A DNA stretch of 64,000 bases from Phenylobacterium sp. (GTDB lineage Bacteria > Pseudomonadota > Alphaproteobacteria > Caulobacterales > Caulobacteraceae): assembly GCA_017991675.1 (NCBI GenBank), contig JAGOQB010000005.1, positions 152,629-216,628 on the forward strand, written 5' to 3'. Of the stretch, positions 41,312 to 53,186 are shown in pieces (position 1 is the first letter of the stretch; every line of letters begins with the position of its first letter). The translations under genes were made by a program, and so were the position numbers. The notes under the pieces were generated by a model. That model was given only the letters and a program-made list of their open reading frames with translations. It had not been told where the DNA came from and ran no database searches.

Positions 41312-43354
41312 TCAGGCGCCGAAGGTCTTGCGGATGCGGACGTAGTACATCCGCCCGAACTCCAGCTTGCGGTCGTCGGTGAACAGCACCTGGCTCGACC
41401 CGCGCGGGCCGTCATAGACGGTGCGGGTGCGGCGCAGGCCCCGTTCGGTGATGTTGGGCAGTTCGAAGCGGACGATGACGTCCGGCCGCACCCGCCACTC
41501 GGCGAACGGCCGCACGAAGGTCCCCAGCTTGAAGGTCGAGACCTCGTTGAACCGATAGCTGGTCTCGCGCCAGCCGCCGTAGACGTCGACGCCCCAGGTC
41601 GTGCGCCACTGAGGCAGATCTTGAGAGACGGTCGCTTCCCACTCCACCGGGCGCAGTTTGGAGATTTCGCGGCTCTCGCCGGTGGTCGGGTCGGTGACGT
41701 CCGACCGCCGCCAGGTCGCCTCGCCCTTCAGCTGGGCTCCGGTCAGGCCGAAGCGGCCCAGCGGCGCGGTCAGGTTCAGCACCAGCTCGTCCTTGGTCCC
41801 GTCGCCGATGTTGGCCGGCGAGTCGAAGATCGCGAACTCGGTGATGATCGGGGCGCGGTCGATCACGTCGGTCAGGGCCGAGCGGCGCAGGGTCACGCCG
41901 ACTACGCCCTCCTTCCAGAACCGCTGCTCGACCGCGACCTCGCTGACCCAGGCCTGTTCGGGATTGAGGTCGGGATTGCCGGCGGTCACCACCCCGGTGT
42001 TCAGCGACGAATCGGCCACGAAGTCGTCGAACGACAGCTGCCCGACCACCCGCTCGAAGCGCAGGCGGACCTGCGTCGCCTCGGTCGGCGCCCAGGTCGC
42101 CGCCAGCCGCGGCTTCAGGAAGTTCAGGCTCTTTTCCAGCGCCACGTCGCCGGTCGAGGAGATCGACGAGGCCTCGTAGCGCAGGCCGCCTTCGAGCGTC
42201 CATTTGCTGGTCGGCCGCCAGACGCTCTTGGCGAACACCTCCCCGCGGGTCTCCTCGACGACGACATTGGCGGCGGGCAGCGGAATCGGCGTTCCGCTCA
42301 CCGTCAGACGGGTGTCGCTTTGCAGCTTGTTGAAGGCGCCTTCGCCGCCGGCCTCGAACGAGAGGGTCTCACTGGACCGATAGGACAGCACGCCGCGCCC
42401 GATGGTCTCGCTGCCTTCCCGTTGCAGGTTGAAGCGGTCCTCTTCGAGCGCCTCGGCGTAGACCGAGGAGATGTCGCGATCGCGCGTCTGGCGCAGGCCG
42501 ATCAGGTCCAGGGTCGCACGCGAGCCGAAGTCGCGCGTGAAGCGCAGGCCGAGCTCGGTCTCATGGGTGTGGTTGATGTCGTCGGTCGTCGCCAGGCCCG
42601 CCTCGGGCAGGACGATGACGCTATCCTCCTTGAACTTGTATTTCTCCCAGAACAGCCGCCCATTGATGCGGAACTTGCCGCCCAGCACCGGCTGCTCGTA
42701 GGCGCCGGTCAGGGTCTGGTTGCCGATGCCGCCGGTCGAATCGATCTGGCTGACGCGGAGCGGCCGCCCGTCCGGGCCGAGGGCCACGCCGGGACCGAAG
42801 TCGCCACCGTCGTCGGCGCCGAAGCCGTAGCGGGCCGAGCCTTCCCAGTTGCGGCCCTCGCGGCCGCCGGACAGCTCCAGCCGGAAGCCGTGCAGGTTGC
42901 GGCCGTCATAGATGTGGTTGTTGGCCACCGCGATCAGGCCCTGCAGGCCCCCGCCGGGTTTGCGGATCACGTTGGCGATCACCGTGCGGCCCTGCATGTC
43001 GATGCCCGGCGCGCCGCCGCGGATCAGGTCGATGCGCTCGATCTGGGTGACCGGCACCCGGCGCAGCAGTTCGTCCAGCGGATCGGTCTTGCTGGTCGGG
43101 CGCTGGCCGTCGATCAGGGCGTTGCCGCCGCCGCCCTCGAAGCCGCGGATCTTGTCGCCGGTGTCGAGCGTAAAGCCGGGCAGCCGCAGCAGCATCTCCC
43201 AAGCGTTGGCCGCCTGGCTGTCGGCGAAGAAGGCCGCCGGGTAGCTGATCACCCCTTCCGCGGCGGCGGGCGCGGCGGCCGGCGGAGTGGAAATCCCCGC
43301 GGCCGCCTCGGGCGCGGCGAGGGCGAGTGCGGAGGCCAGGGCCGGCGCGATCAT
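41312..43354 (-). CDS. TonB-dependent outer-membrane receptor
   Basis: A 680-residue receptor. After a signal peptide (MIAPALASALALAAPEAAAG), the plug domain runs about residues 30-150, with NAWEMLLRLPGFTLDTGDKI and IERIDLIRGGAPGIDMQGRT. The beta-barrel then runs to the terminal aromatic YYVRIRKTFGA. It lacks an obvious TonB box in the short N-terminal segment. The barrel has few distinctive ligand-site features, so the substrate is unknown. Size and ISYPAAFFAD pattern fit the caulobacterial subfamily. The ATG at 43354 is chosen since the upstream part is Arg-rich. A pair of overlapping dyads lies 60-90 nt upstream. Confidence 0.92.
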   Translation of the reverse strand: MIAPALASALALAAPEAAAGISTPPAAAPAAAEGVISYPAAFFADSQAANAWEMLLRLPGFTLDTGDKIRGFEGGGGNALIDGQRPTSKTDPLDELLRRVPVTQIERIDLIRGGAPGIDMQGRTVIANVIRKPGGGLQGLIAVANNHIYDGRNLHGFRLELSGGREGRNWEGSARYGFGADDGGDFGPGVALGPDGRPLRVSQIDSTGGIGNQTLTGAYEQPVLGGKFRINGRLFWEKYKFKEDSVIVLPEAGLATTDDINHTHETELGLRFTRDFGSRATLDLIGLRQTRDRDISSVYAEALEEDRFNLQREGSETIGRGVLSYRSSETLSFEAGGEGAFNKLQSDTRLTVSGTPIPLPAANVVVEETRGEVFAKSVWRPTSKWTLEGGLRYEASSISSTGDVALEKSLNFLKPRLAATWAPTEATQVRLRFERVVGQLSFDDFVADSSLNTGVVTAGNPDLNPEQAWVSEVAVEQRFWKEGVVGVTLRRSALTDVIDRAPIITEFAIFDSPANIGDGTKDELVLNLTAPLGRFGLTGAQLKGEATWRRSDVTDPTTGESREISKLRPVEWEATVSQDLPQWRTTWGVDVYGGWRETSYRFNEVSTFKLGTFVRPFAEWRVRPDVIVRFELPNITERGLRRTRTVYDGPRGSSQVLFTDDRKLEFGRMYYVRIRKTFGA

Positions 43355-43414
43355 GTAACATTGCTCCCCAAAGACACAGGCAAGTGACCTGCGCCTCCGG
43401 GGTCGCGCCAATTA

Positions 43415-43442
43415 AATCCAGGAAATGTGGATTAATTTCCTG
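43415..43442. promoter_or_regulatory. Interleaved dyads upstream of the TonB receptor
   Basis: Two overlapping palindromes in an AT-rich patch: AATCCA (43415-43420) / TGGATT (43428-43433) and CAGGAAAT (43419-43426) / ATTTCCTG (43435-43442). They lie 61-88 nt upstream of the receptor ATG on its strand. They look like a repressor/activator operator, possibly for nutrient control. Confidence 0.5.
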
Positions 43443-43486
43443 AAAGAAATCCGATGATTACGAGCATGTAACCATCGCCTCCAAGC

Positions 43487-44917
43487 CTAGATGCTGGTGC
43501 CGCCGACCGTCAGGCCGGTGAGTTTCAGCGAGGGTTGGCCGACTCCGACCGGCACGCTCTGGCCCGACTTGCCGCAGACCCCGACGCCGGCGTCGAAGTC
43601 GAAGTCGTCGCCGATCATCGTCACCCGGGTCAGGGCCGAGGGGCCGTCGCCGATCAGGGTCGCGCCCTTGACCGGGGTGGTGATCTTGCCGTCCTCGATC
43701 AGGTAGGCCTCGGTGCACTGGAAGACGAACTTGCCGTTGGTGATGTCCACCTGGCCGCCGCCGAAGTTGGCGCAGTAGAGCCCGCGCTTGGTCGAGGCGA
43801 TCATCTCCTCGCGCTTGTGCTGGCCGCCCAGCATGGCGGTATTGGTCATCCGCGGCATCGGCATGTGCGCATAGGACTGGCGCCGTCCGTTGCCGGTGGC
43901 GGTCATGCCCATCAGCCGCGCGCTCATCCGGTCGTGCATGTAGCCGACCAGGATGCCGTCCTCGATCAGGATGGTGCGCTCGGTCGGGGTGCCTTCGTCG
44001 TCGACGGTCAGCGACCCGCGGCGGCCGGGCAGGGTGCCGTCGTCAAAGACGGTGACCCCCGGGGCGGCGACCCGCTGGCCGATCTTGCCGGAGAACGCCG
44101 AGGTGCCCTTGCGGTTGAAGTCGCCCTCCAGCCCGTGGCCGACGGCCTCGTGCAGCAGCACGCCGTTCCAGCCGGGGCCGAGGACCACGTCCATCTCGCC
44201 GGCCGGGCAGGGGACGGCGTCCAGATTGACCAGCGCCTGGCGGATGGCCTCGTCGGCCTGGGCCTGCCACTTGTCGGGCGCGATCCAGGCGTCGAAGCCG
44301 GCGCGGCCGCCGGCGCCCGAATAGCCGCTCTCGCGCTTGCCGTCCTTCTCCAGGGTCACCTGAACGTTCACCCGGCACAGCGGGCGCACGTCGCGGATCA
44401 GGCGGCCGTCGGCGCGCAGGATCTCCACGATCCGCCGCTCTCCTGCGATGCTGGCCATCACCTGCACCACGCGCGGGTCGCGCGCCCGCACCCAGGCGTC
44501 GATCTCCTGCAGCAGGGCGACCTTGTCGGAGAAGGCGGGCGAGGCGGTCGGATCGTCCTCGCCATAGAGTTTGGTGTTGGTCGCGCGCGGGCCCTCGGCC
44601 GAAACGCCGGAATAGCCGCGCTTGGCCAGGGCAGACGATTGTCCCGCGCGCTTGATCGCCGCCTCGGACACCTCGCTCGAATGCGAGTAGCCGGCGGTCT
44701 CGCCGGCGACCACCCGCAGGCCGAAGCCTTCGGACGAATCGTACGAGGCCGACTTCAGCCGTCCGTCGTCGAACAGGAAGGCTTCGCTCTCGGAGCGCTC
44801 GACGAACAGCTCGCCGTCGTCGGCGCCGGCCAGGGCCTCGCCGAGCAGCTCGCGGGCGCGTTCGGGGGCGACCCCGACGGAATCGAGAATCGAGGCGGCG
44901 GGGGCGAGGGCGTTCAT
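43487..44917 (-). CDS. tldD: Metalloprotease TldD
   Basis: A 476-residue TldD, the catalytic subunit of the TldD/PmbA protease. The zinc motif is in GVLLHEAVGHGLEGDFNRKG (H-E-x-x-x-H), and MTNTAMLGGQHKREEMIAST and CANFGGGQVDITNGKFVFQ are conserved nearby. It acts in the cytosol with PmbA (11.7 kb), processing peptides such as microcin precursors. Length is normal. It is divergent from coxB with a 358-nt spacer and followed by the TonB receptor region. Confidence 0.97.
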   Translation of the reverse strand: MNALAPAASILDSVGVAPERARELLGEALAGADDGELFVERSESEAFLFDDGRLKSASYDSSEGFGLRVVAGETAGYSHSSEVSEAAIKRAGQSSALAKRGYSGVSAEGPRATNTKLYGEDDPTASPAFSDKVALLQEIDAWVRARDPRVVQVMASIAGERRIVEILRADGRLIRDVRPLCRVNVQVTLEKDGKRESGYSGAGGRAGFDAWIAPDKWQAQADEAIRQALVNLDAVPCPAGEMDVVLGPGWNGVLLHEAVGHGLEGDFNRKGTSAFSGKIGQRVAAPGVTVFDDGTLPGRRGSLTVDDEGTPTERTILIEDGILVGYMHDRMSARLMGMTATGNGRRQSYAHMPMPRMTNTAMLGGQHKREEMIASTKRGLYCANFGGGQVDITNGKFVFQCTEAYLIEDGKITTPVKGATLIGDGPSALTRVTMIGDDFDFDAGVGVCGKSGQSVPVGVGQPSLKLTGLTVGGTSI

Positions 44918-45275
44918 CGTCAGGTCTGCTTTCGGAAGGCGAGCCCACAGAAATAGGTGCTTGCGCCCCGGACGTCACCCCAATCCGCCGCCGACCGCTC
45001 GTGTCGGCCGGCGCCTTGATGGAAACCCGACGGCTTAACCTTCCGCAGTTATGCGAAAACGGCCTTTTTCAGGCGCGCGCGAACCATCTGAAGCATCTCC
45101 ATGTCGAGACATTGCGCCATGGGGGGTCTTAGCGCCTTGGCAAGCTACGGGAGAGCGCGTATGCACCCCGGCTTAAGGGCGGGGCCTCGCGGTTTGCGCG
45201 GCGCTACGTCTCGATTCAGTCGGCGGGGGCGATCGTCTTTCGCGAGGCGCGGCCGGCCAAGCAGACCGAGGGGAC
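44918..45275. other. 358-nt divergent spacer between tldD and coxB
   Basis: Contains the promoters of two divergent units. On the tldD side a possible sigma-70 pair, GTGACG and TATTTC, lies at 44978-44973 and 44955-44950 (minus strand, 17-nt spacing). On the coxB side no convincing -35/-10 is seen; GAGGGGAC immediately before 45276 is the ribosome-binding site. No gene or repeat is apparent. Region 45100-45240 is GC-rich and contains only shadow frames. Confidence 0.5.
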
Positions 45276-47938
<2,663 letters not shown>

Positions 47939-47963
47939 GTCCGGCTCCCAAAGACCTCTGTGG

Positions 47964-47995
47964 GGGCGCGGGCTGGGACATTCCAGCGCGCGCCC
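47964..47995 (+). terminator. Terminator/attenuator hairpin between coxA and ctaB
   Basis: A 13-bp stem with one mismatch (left 47964-47976, right 47983-47995, loop 6 nt) followed by TTCGGTCGTTTT. It could reduce transcription of the assembly genes relative to coxBA. Read-through is needed for ctaB unless it has its own promoter. Confidence 0.6.
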
Positions 47996-48019
47996 TTCGG
48001 TCGTTTTGAGAGTATTGTG

Positions 48020-48991
48020 ATGACCATGTCGCCAGCCCTTTCCCGCTCCAGCGCGCCCCCGCGGTGGCAGGACTACGTCCAGCTGCTGAAGCCGCGGGTC
48101 ATGTCGCTGGTCATCTTCACGGCCATTACCGGGCTGGTCTGCGCCAACGCGTCGATCAACCCGGTGCTGGCCGGGGTGGCGATCCTCTGCATCGCCGTCG
48201 GCGCCGGCGCGTCGGGCGCCCTCAACATGTGGTACGACGCAGACATCGACGCCAAGATGCGGCGCACGCGCGCGCGTCCGGTGCCGGCGGGCAAGGTTCA
48301 GGGCGCCGACGCCCTGGCCATGGGCGTAGTGCTGTCGCTGTTCTCGGTGATGCTGCTGGGCATGACGACCAACTGGCTGGCGGCGGGCCTGCTGGCCTTC
48401 ACCATCTTCTTCTACGCCGTCGTCTATACGATGTGGCTGAAGCGCTCGACGCCGCAGAACATCGTCATCGGCGGTCTGGCCGGCGCGTTGCCGCCGGTGA
48501 TCGGCTGGGCCGCGGTGACGGGAACCGCGCCGCTGAACGCCTGGCTGCTGTGCGCCATCATCTTCATGTGGACGCCGCCGCATTTCTGGGCGCTGTCGCT
48601 CTATACCAGCGAGGACTATCAGAAGGCCGGGGTGCCGATGATGCCGGTCACCGCCGGCGCAGCCTCGACCCGCAAGCAGATCCTGATCTACAGCCTGCTG
48701 TTCATCCCGCTGTGCATCGTGCCGGCCTTCACCGGCCTCGGCGGCATGACCTATTTGGCGGTCGCGGGCCTGGGCGGGCTGGTGTTCCTGATCCTCGCCT
48801 GGCGGGTGTTCCGCAGCCGCGCCGGCGAGACCGGCGGCCAGCGCAACGATGACGGCCTCTACGACGTCAAGGCCAGCTCCAAGGACGCGCGCAACCTGTT
48901 CGCGTTCTCGATCCTCTACCTGACCCTTCTGTTCGCCACCTTGCTGGCCGAGCACCTGCTCGACCTGCCCGCCGTCGGAGTTTTCCAGTGA
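48020..48991 (+). CDS. ctaB: Protoheme IX farnesyltransferase (heme O synthase)
   Basis: A 323-residue UbiA-superfamily membrane enzyme that farnesylates heme b to heme O, the precursor of heme a. Visible motifs are [19 protein letters not shown] (N-x-x-x-D-x-x-x-D), [24 protein letters not shown] and [17 protein letters not shown]. The ATG at 48020 ([10 protein letters not shown]) is chosen; a GTG at 47960 would read through the hairpin. The stop codon TGA overlaps the GTG of coxF. Confidence 0.96.
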   Translation: MTMSPALSRSSAPPRWQDYVQLLKPRVMSLVIFTAITGLVCANASINPVLAGVAILCIAVGAGASGALNMWYDADIDAKMRRTRARPVPAGKVQGADALAMGVVLSLFSVMLLGMTTNWLAAGLLAFTIFFYAVVYTMWLKRSTPQNIVIGGLAGALPPVIGWAAVTGTAPLNAWLLCAIIFMWTPPHFWALSLYTSEDYQKAGVPMMPVTAGAASTRKQILIYSLLFIPLCIVPAFTGLGGMTYLAVAGLGGLVFLILAWRVFRSRAGETGGQRNDDGLYDVKASSKDARNLFAFSILYLTLLFATLLAEHLLDLPAVGVFQ

Positions 48992-49140
48992 GCGAGCCCA
49001 CCCCCGATCCGACCGTCGAAGCCCGCGCCCGCCGCGGCCGCAACATCGCATTGGCGCTGGGCCTGGTCCTGTTCGTCGTCCTGGTCTTCGTGGTGACCGT
49101 CGTCCGTCTGGGAGGCAGTGTTGCCCACCGGCCCTTCTAA
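48988..49140 (+). CDS. CoxF-like small membrane protein
   Basis: A 50-residue protein, [20 protein letters not shown] then a single hydrophobic helix ([22 protein letters not shown]), ending VAHRPF. It lies between ctaB and ctaG with a 4-nt overlap at the start (GTGA, 48988-48991) and a 23-nt overlap with ctaG. Position and shape fit the small CoxF-type proteins seen in alphaproteobacterial cox operons, associated with oxidase assembly. It is easily missed by gene callers for its length. Confidence 0.75.
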   Translation: MSEPTPDPTVEARARRGRNIALALGLVLFVVLVFVVTVVRLGGSVAHRPF

Positions 49141-49759
49141 GCCCGAGTTCTCGCCGCTCCAGAAGCGCAACCGCAAGGTCGCCCTGATCGCCGTCGGCGG
49201 CTTCGTGGCCATGGTCGGGGCGGCGTTTGCCTCGGTGCCGCTCTACAAGGCGTTCTGCCAGGTCACCGGCTTCGACGGCACCGTGCGCAAGGCCGAGGCC
49301 GCGCCCGACAAGGCGCTCGACCGCAAGCTGACGATTCGCTTCGACGCCAACATCCGCGAGCTGCCGTGGACCTTCACGGCCGAGCAGGTCACCCAGGAAG
49401 TGAAGATCGGCCAGACGGGCCTGGCCTTCTTCAAGGTGACCAACAACAGCGACAAGCCGCAGACGGGCCGCGCGATCTACAACGTCGTGCCCGAATCGGC
49501 CGGCGCCTATTTCCAGAAGCTCGAGTGCTTCTGCTTCTCGGATCAGACGATTCCGGCGAAGACGACCATCGAATTCCCGGTCGTGTACTTCGTCGATCCG
49601 AAGTTTGCGGACGACTTCGAGACCAAGGGCAAGGGCGAAGTGACCTTGTCGTACACTTTCTTCCCGTCGGTGGAGGCCGAGCGCGCCGAGAAACGCGCCG
49701 ACGCCACTGCGGCAAAGCACTCTTCCGCCCTTGGCGTTCCGGCCAAGGCGGGGCTATAG
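49118..49759 (+). CDS. ctaG: Cytochrome c oxidase assembly protein CtaG/Cox11
   Basis: A 213-residue Cox11-type copper chaperone for the CuB site of CoxA. It has one N-terminal transmembrane helix (VALIAVGGFVAMVGAAFASV) with FCQVTGFDGT, and a periplasmic Ig-like domain with the copper motif ECFCFSDQ. The C-terminal end is a hydrophilic tail. It starts at a GTG (49118) with GGGAGG upstream, overlapping coxF. It is functionally tied to coxA, coxC and SURF1 in this operon. Confidence 0.95.
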   Translation: MLPTGPSKPEFSPLQKRNRKVALIAVGGFVAMVGAAFASVPLYKAFCQVTGFDGTVRKAEAAPDKALDRKLTIRFDANIRELPWTFTAEQVTQEVKIGQTGLAFFKVTNNSDKPQTGRAIYNVVPESAGAYFQKLECFCFSDQTIPAKTTIEFPVVYFVDPKFADDFETKGKGEVTLSYTFFPSVEAERAEKRADATAAKHSSALGVPAKAGL

Positions 49760-49833
49760 CACACGCGAATTGTCATTCGCCGGCCCGAGAGAGGGGCAGG
49801 CGTCTGTGAGATCTGAGAGGGGTTAGGACCGAA

Positions 49834-50706
49834 ATGGCCCACGGCGAAGTTAAGCACGACTACCACCTGCTGCCGCCCAGCCCGTGGCCGCTGGTGGGCT
49901 CCGCCTCCGCGACCATCATGGCGATCGGCCTGGTGATGTGGATGAAGGGCCTGTTCGGCGTCGAGAAGTCGCCGTGGCTGTTCCTGGCCGGCCTGGCCGG
50001 CGTCCTCTACACCATGTTCGGCTGGTGGTCGGACGTGATCAAGGAATCCAAGGCGGGCGACCACACGCCGGTCGTTTCGATCGGCCTGCGCTACGGCATG
50101 ATCATGTTCATCGCTTCCGAAGTGATGTTCTTCGTCGCCTGGTTCTGGATCTTCTTCGAAATGGCCCTGTTCCACGGCCATCGGACCCTGTCCTCGATCG
50201 AGGAAGTCCGCGCCGCCTGGGCCACCTGGCCGCCGGCCGGCATCGAGACGGTTCCGGCCTGGAACCTGCCGCTGCTGAACACCCTGATCCTGCTGCTGTC
50301 GGGCACTACCGTGACCTGGGCGCACCACGCGCTGCAGCAAGGCGACCGCAAGGGCACGAAGATCGGTCTGGCGCTGACTATCGCGCTCGGCGCCATCTTC
50401 ACCATGGTGCAGGTCTACGAGTACCACCACATCCTCGAGCACAAGTACTTCTTCGGCGGCGAGGGCGCGGAGAACTCGGGCCTCTACGGGTCGTCCTTCT
50501 TCATGGCCACCGGCTTCCACGGCTTCCACGTCCTCATCGGGACGATCTTCCTGGCCGTCTGCCTGATCCGCCTGCTGCGTGGCGGCATGAGCCCGCAGAA
50601 GCACTTCGGCTTCGAAGCCGCCGCCTGGTACTGGCACTTCGTCGATGTCGTCTGGCTCTTCCTGTTCGCCTTCATCTACGTGGTGTTCGGCGGGGCGGGC
50701 CACTAG
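49834..50706 (+). CDS. coxC: Cytochrome c oxidase subunit III
   Basis: A 290-residue seven-helix membrane subunit. It shows [14 protein letters not shown] at the start, [20 protein letters not shown] (conserved Glu in helix III), [11 protein letters not shown] and [19 protein letters not shown] at the end. It stabilises subunit I and its proton pathways. A 74-nt spacer with GAGGGG before the ATG separates it from ctaG. DUF983 and SURF1 genes follow. Confidence 0.97.
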   Translation: MAHGEVKHDYHLLPPSPWPLVGSASATIMAIGLVMWMKGLFGVEKSPWLFLAGLAGVLYTMFGWWSDVIKESKAGDHTPVVSIGLRYGMIMFIASEVMFFVAWFWIFFEMALFHGHRTLSSIEEVRAAWATWPPAGIETVPAWNLPLLNTLILLLSGTTVTWAHHALQQGDRKGTKIGLALTIALGAIFTMVQVYEYHHILEHKYFFGGEGAENSGLYGSSFFMATGFHGFHVLIGTIFLAVCLIRLLRGGMSPQKHFGFEAAAWYWHFVDVVWLFLFAFIYVVFGGAGH

Positions 50707-50717
50707 GGCCCGCCGAT

Positions 50718-51074
50718 ATGGACAGTCCCAATCCGCTGCTGGCGGGCCTCCGCGGCCGCTGCCCGAACTGTGGAGAGGGACGCCTGTTCCAAGGCTTCCT
50801 GACCGTAGCCCCCGCCTGCGAGCGGTGCGGCTACGATCTGGCCAAGGCCGACTCTGGGGACGGTCCCGCGGTCTTCGTGATCCTGATCGCGGGCTTCCTC
50901 TGCGCCTTCGCCCTGCTCTTCACCGAGCTGACGTTCTCGCCCCCGATCTGGGTGCACATCGTCGTCTTTCTGCCCCTGACGCTCTTCGTCTGTCTCGGCC
51001 TGTTGCGGCCGCTGAAGGGCGTGTTGCTGGCCGCCCAGTTCGCCAACAAGGCCTCGGAAGCCCGCCATGACTGA
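50718..51074 (+). CDS. DUF983 zinc-ribbon membrane protein
   Basis: A 118-residue protein with an N-terminal four-cysteine ribbon (CPNCGEGRLF and CERCGYDL) and two transmembrane helices (VFVILIAGFLCAFALLF and VHIVVFLPLTLFVCLGLL). DUF983 genes are often embedded in cox operons; their role in assembly is unproven. The ATG at 50718 is 11 nt after the coxC stop. The stop overlaps the SURF1 start by 8 nt. Confidence 0.88.
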   Translation: MDSPNPLLAGLRGRCPNCGEGRLFQGFLTVAPACERCGYDLAKADSGDGPAVFVILIAGFLCAFALLFTELTFSPPIWVHIVVFLPLTLFVCLGLLRPLKGVLLAAQFANKASEARHD

Positions 51075-51792
51075 TCGCGCCCGGCGCTTTCCGGTCGGCC
51101 TGACGATCGCTGTCGCCATCTCGCTCGCCATTCTGATCGGCCTCGGCGGCTGGCAGTTGCAGCGCCTGCACTGGAAGGAAGCCCTGCTCGTCCGCGTCGC
51201 GGCCTTGCAGGCGGCTCCCGCCACCAGCGGCGAAGCGGCGCTGGAACGGATGGCCGCCGGCGCCGACCTCGACTTCGCCCGGATCCGGTTGGTGTGTCCG
51301 GGGCTGGCCAGCGCCCCCTATCTCGAGCTGTATTCGGTTCGCGAGGGCCAGGCCGGTTCACGGCTGATCTCGGCCTGCCGCGTCGCCGGCGGCCGCTATC
51401 GGAGCATCCTGGTCGACCGCGGCTTCGTGGGCGACCACATCTCGGCCCGGCCGCGGGTCAATGTTTCGGATCTGGCGCCCGTCGAGGTGGTCGGCGTGCT
51501 GCGCGTTCCTGAGGCCGGCAACACCTTCAGCCCCGCCAACGACGCGGCCGCCAATCGCTGGTACGTCCGCGACGTCGCCGCCATGGCCCAGGCCCTGAAG
51601 GTAGACGCGCCTGCGCCGCTGTTCCTGATGGCCGAGACCTCGTCCAATCCCGATTGGCAGGCGCTCAACCCGGCCCCGCTGCCGGCGGAAATCTCCAATC
51701 GGCACCTCGAATACGCCCTGACCTGGTTCGGCCTTGCCGCCGCCCTGGTCGGCGTCTATGCCGCCATGCTCTGGCGCAAGTGGAAGTCTTGA
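51067..51792 (+). CDS. SURF1 family oxidase assembly protein
   Basis: A 241-residue membrane protein with one helix at each end (GLTIAVAISLAILIGLGGW near the start, and TWFGLAAALVGVYAAMLW near the end) and a periplasmic domain between. Family marks are GGWQLQRLHWKE and ISNRHLEYALTWFGLA. SURF1 helps insert heme a into subunit I. It overlaps the DUF983 gene by 8 nt and thrC by 1 nt (TGATG at 51790-51794). Confidence 0.93.
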   Translation: MTDRARRFPVGLTIAVAISLAILIGLGGWQLQRLHWKEALLVRVAALQAAPATSGEAALERMAAGADLDFARIRLVCPGLASAPYLELYSVREGQAGSRLISACRVAGGRYRSILVDRGFVGDHISARPRVNVSDLAPVEVVGVLRVPEAGNTFSPANDAAANRWYVRDVAAMAQALKVDAPAPLFLMAETSSNPDWQALNPAPLPAEISNRHLEYALTWFGLAAALVGVYAAMLWRKWKS

Positions 51793-53186
51793 TGCGGTAC
51801 GTCTCTACGCGGGGGCAGTCGCCCTCGGTCGGCTTTGTCGATGCGGTCCTGGCGGGCCTGGCGCCGGACGGCGGGCTCTATGTCCCGCAGGAGTGGCCGA
51901 GCTTCACCCGCGACGAGATCGCCGCCTTCGCCGGCCGGCCCTACGCCGAGGTGGCGACCGCCGTGCTGGCCAAGTTCGTCGGCGACGAGATCGACGGCGA
52001 AACCCTCGCCGAGATGTGCGCCGAGGCCTATGCCAGCTTCACGCACGCCGCCGTCGTCCCGGTGCGCCAGATCGCCCCCGGCGGCTTCATCGCCGAGCTG
52101 TTCCACGGTCCCAGCCTGGCCTTCAAGGACGTGGCCATGCAGCTGCTGGCCCGCCTGTCGGACCACGTGCTGGGCCAGCAGAAGCGGACCCAGACCATCC
52201 TCTGCGCCACTTCCGGCGACACCGGCGGCGCGGCGGTGGAGGCCTTCCGCGGCCGCGCCAACACCAAGATCGTCGTCATGTTCCCGGACGGCCGGATCTC
52301 CGAGGTCCAGCGCCGCTTCATGACCACGGCCGAGGAGGACAACGTCCGCTGCGTGGCCGTCGCCGGCGACTTCGACGACTGCCAGGCGATCCTCAAGACG
52401 GCGCTGTCGGACGCCTCGCTCAAGCAGTCGGTCGGCCTGTCGGCGGTAAACTCGATCAACTTCGCCCGCATTGTCGCCCAGAGCGTCTACTACTTCACCG
52501 CCGCCGTGGCCCTGGGCGCGCCGCATCGGGCGGTGTCGTTCGCGGTGCCGTCGGGCAATTTCGGCGACGGCTTCGCCGGCTATGTCGCCAAGCGCATGGG
52601 CCTGACCATCGACCGCATCATCGTGGCGACCAACACCAACGACATCCTGGCCCGCGCCTTCGAGGACGGACGCTATGTCCGCGGCGTCACCGCCCCGACC
52701 CAGTCGCCGGCCATGGACATCCAGTCGGCCTCGAACTTCGAGCGCCTGTACTTCGAATGCGCGCGCCGTGACGGCGTCGAGACCGCCCGCGCCTTCGCCG
52801 CCTTCGCTGAGACCGGCGGCGTCGACATCCCGCCCCAAGCGCTGGCCGCCATGCGCGAGACCTTCACCGGCCTTGCGGTCGGCGAGGGCGACACCACCCG
52901 CACCATCGTCGCCACGCTGCGCGAAACCGGCGAACTGATCGATCCGCACACCGCCGTCGGGGTGTGCGGCATGCAGCGCGCCCGCGGCGTGACCGACGCC
53001 CCGATCGTGGTGCTGTCCACCGCCCATCCGGCCAAGTTCCCGGAGACCGTCGAGGCCGCCACCGGCGAGACCCCGGTGATGCCGCGCACGGCCGCGCACC
53101 TGGCCGGCAAGCCCGAGCGCTTCGACCGCCTGCCGGCCGACGCCGAGACCATCAAGGCCTATGTCAGGGCCTTTGCGGAAGGCTGA
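51792..53186 (+). CDS. thrC: Threonine synthase
   Basis: A 464-residue PLP enzyme converting O-phosphohomoserine to threonine. The PLP Lys is K112 in HGPSLAFKDVAMQLL, with LCATSGDTGGAAVEAFRGR and VPSGNFGDGFAGYVAKRMG following and the N-terminal MRYVSTRGQSPSVGFVDAV typical of this group. It is translationally coupled to SURF1 but belongs to amino acid synthesis. The last 26 nt overlap the start of the M16 peptidase gene. Confidence 0.97.
   Translation: MRYVSTRGQSPSVGFVDAVLAGLAPDGGLYVPQEWPSFTRDEIAAFAGRPYAEVATAVLAKFVGDEIDGETLAEMCAEAYASFTHAAVVPVRQIAPGGFIAELFHGPSLAFKDVAMQLLARLSDHVLGQQKRTQTILCATSGDTGGAAVEAFRGRANTKIVVMFPDGRISEVQRRFMTTAEEDNVRCVAVAGDFDDCQAILKTALSDASLKQSVGLSAVNSINFARIVAQSVYYFTAAVALGAPHRAVSFAVPSGNFGDGFAGYVAKRMGLTIDRIIVATNTNDILARAFEDGRYVRGVTAPTQSPAMDIQSASNFERLYFECARRDGVETARAFAAFAETGGVDIPPQALAAMRETFTGLAVGEGDTTRTIVATLRETGELIDPHTAVGVCGMQRARGVTDAPIVVLSTAHPAKFPETVEAATGETPVMPRTAAHLAGKPERFDRLPADAETIKAYVRAFAEG

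Noticed and set aside
45030-45060. TTAACC...TTATG sequence resembling a CtrA box (TTAA-N7-TTAA)
   Set aside because: The second half is not TTAA at the right spacing, so it does not meet the CtrA consensus.
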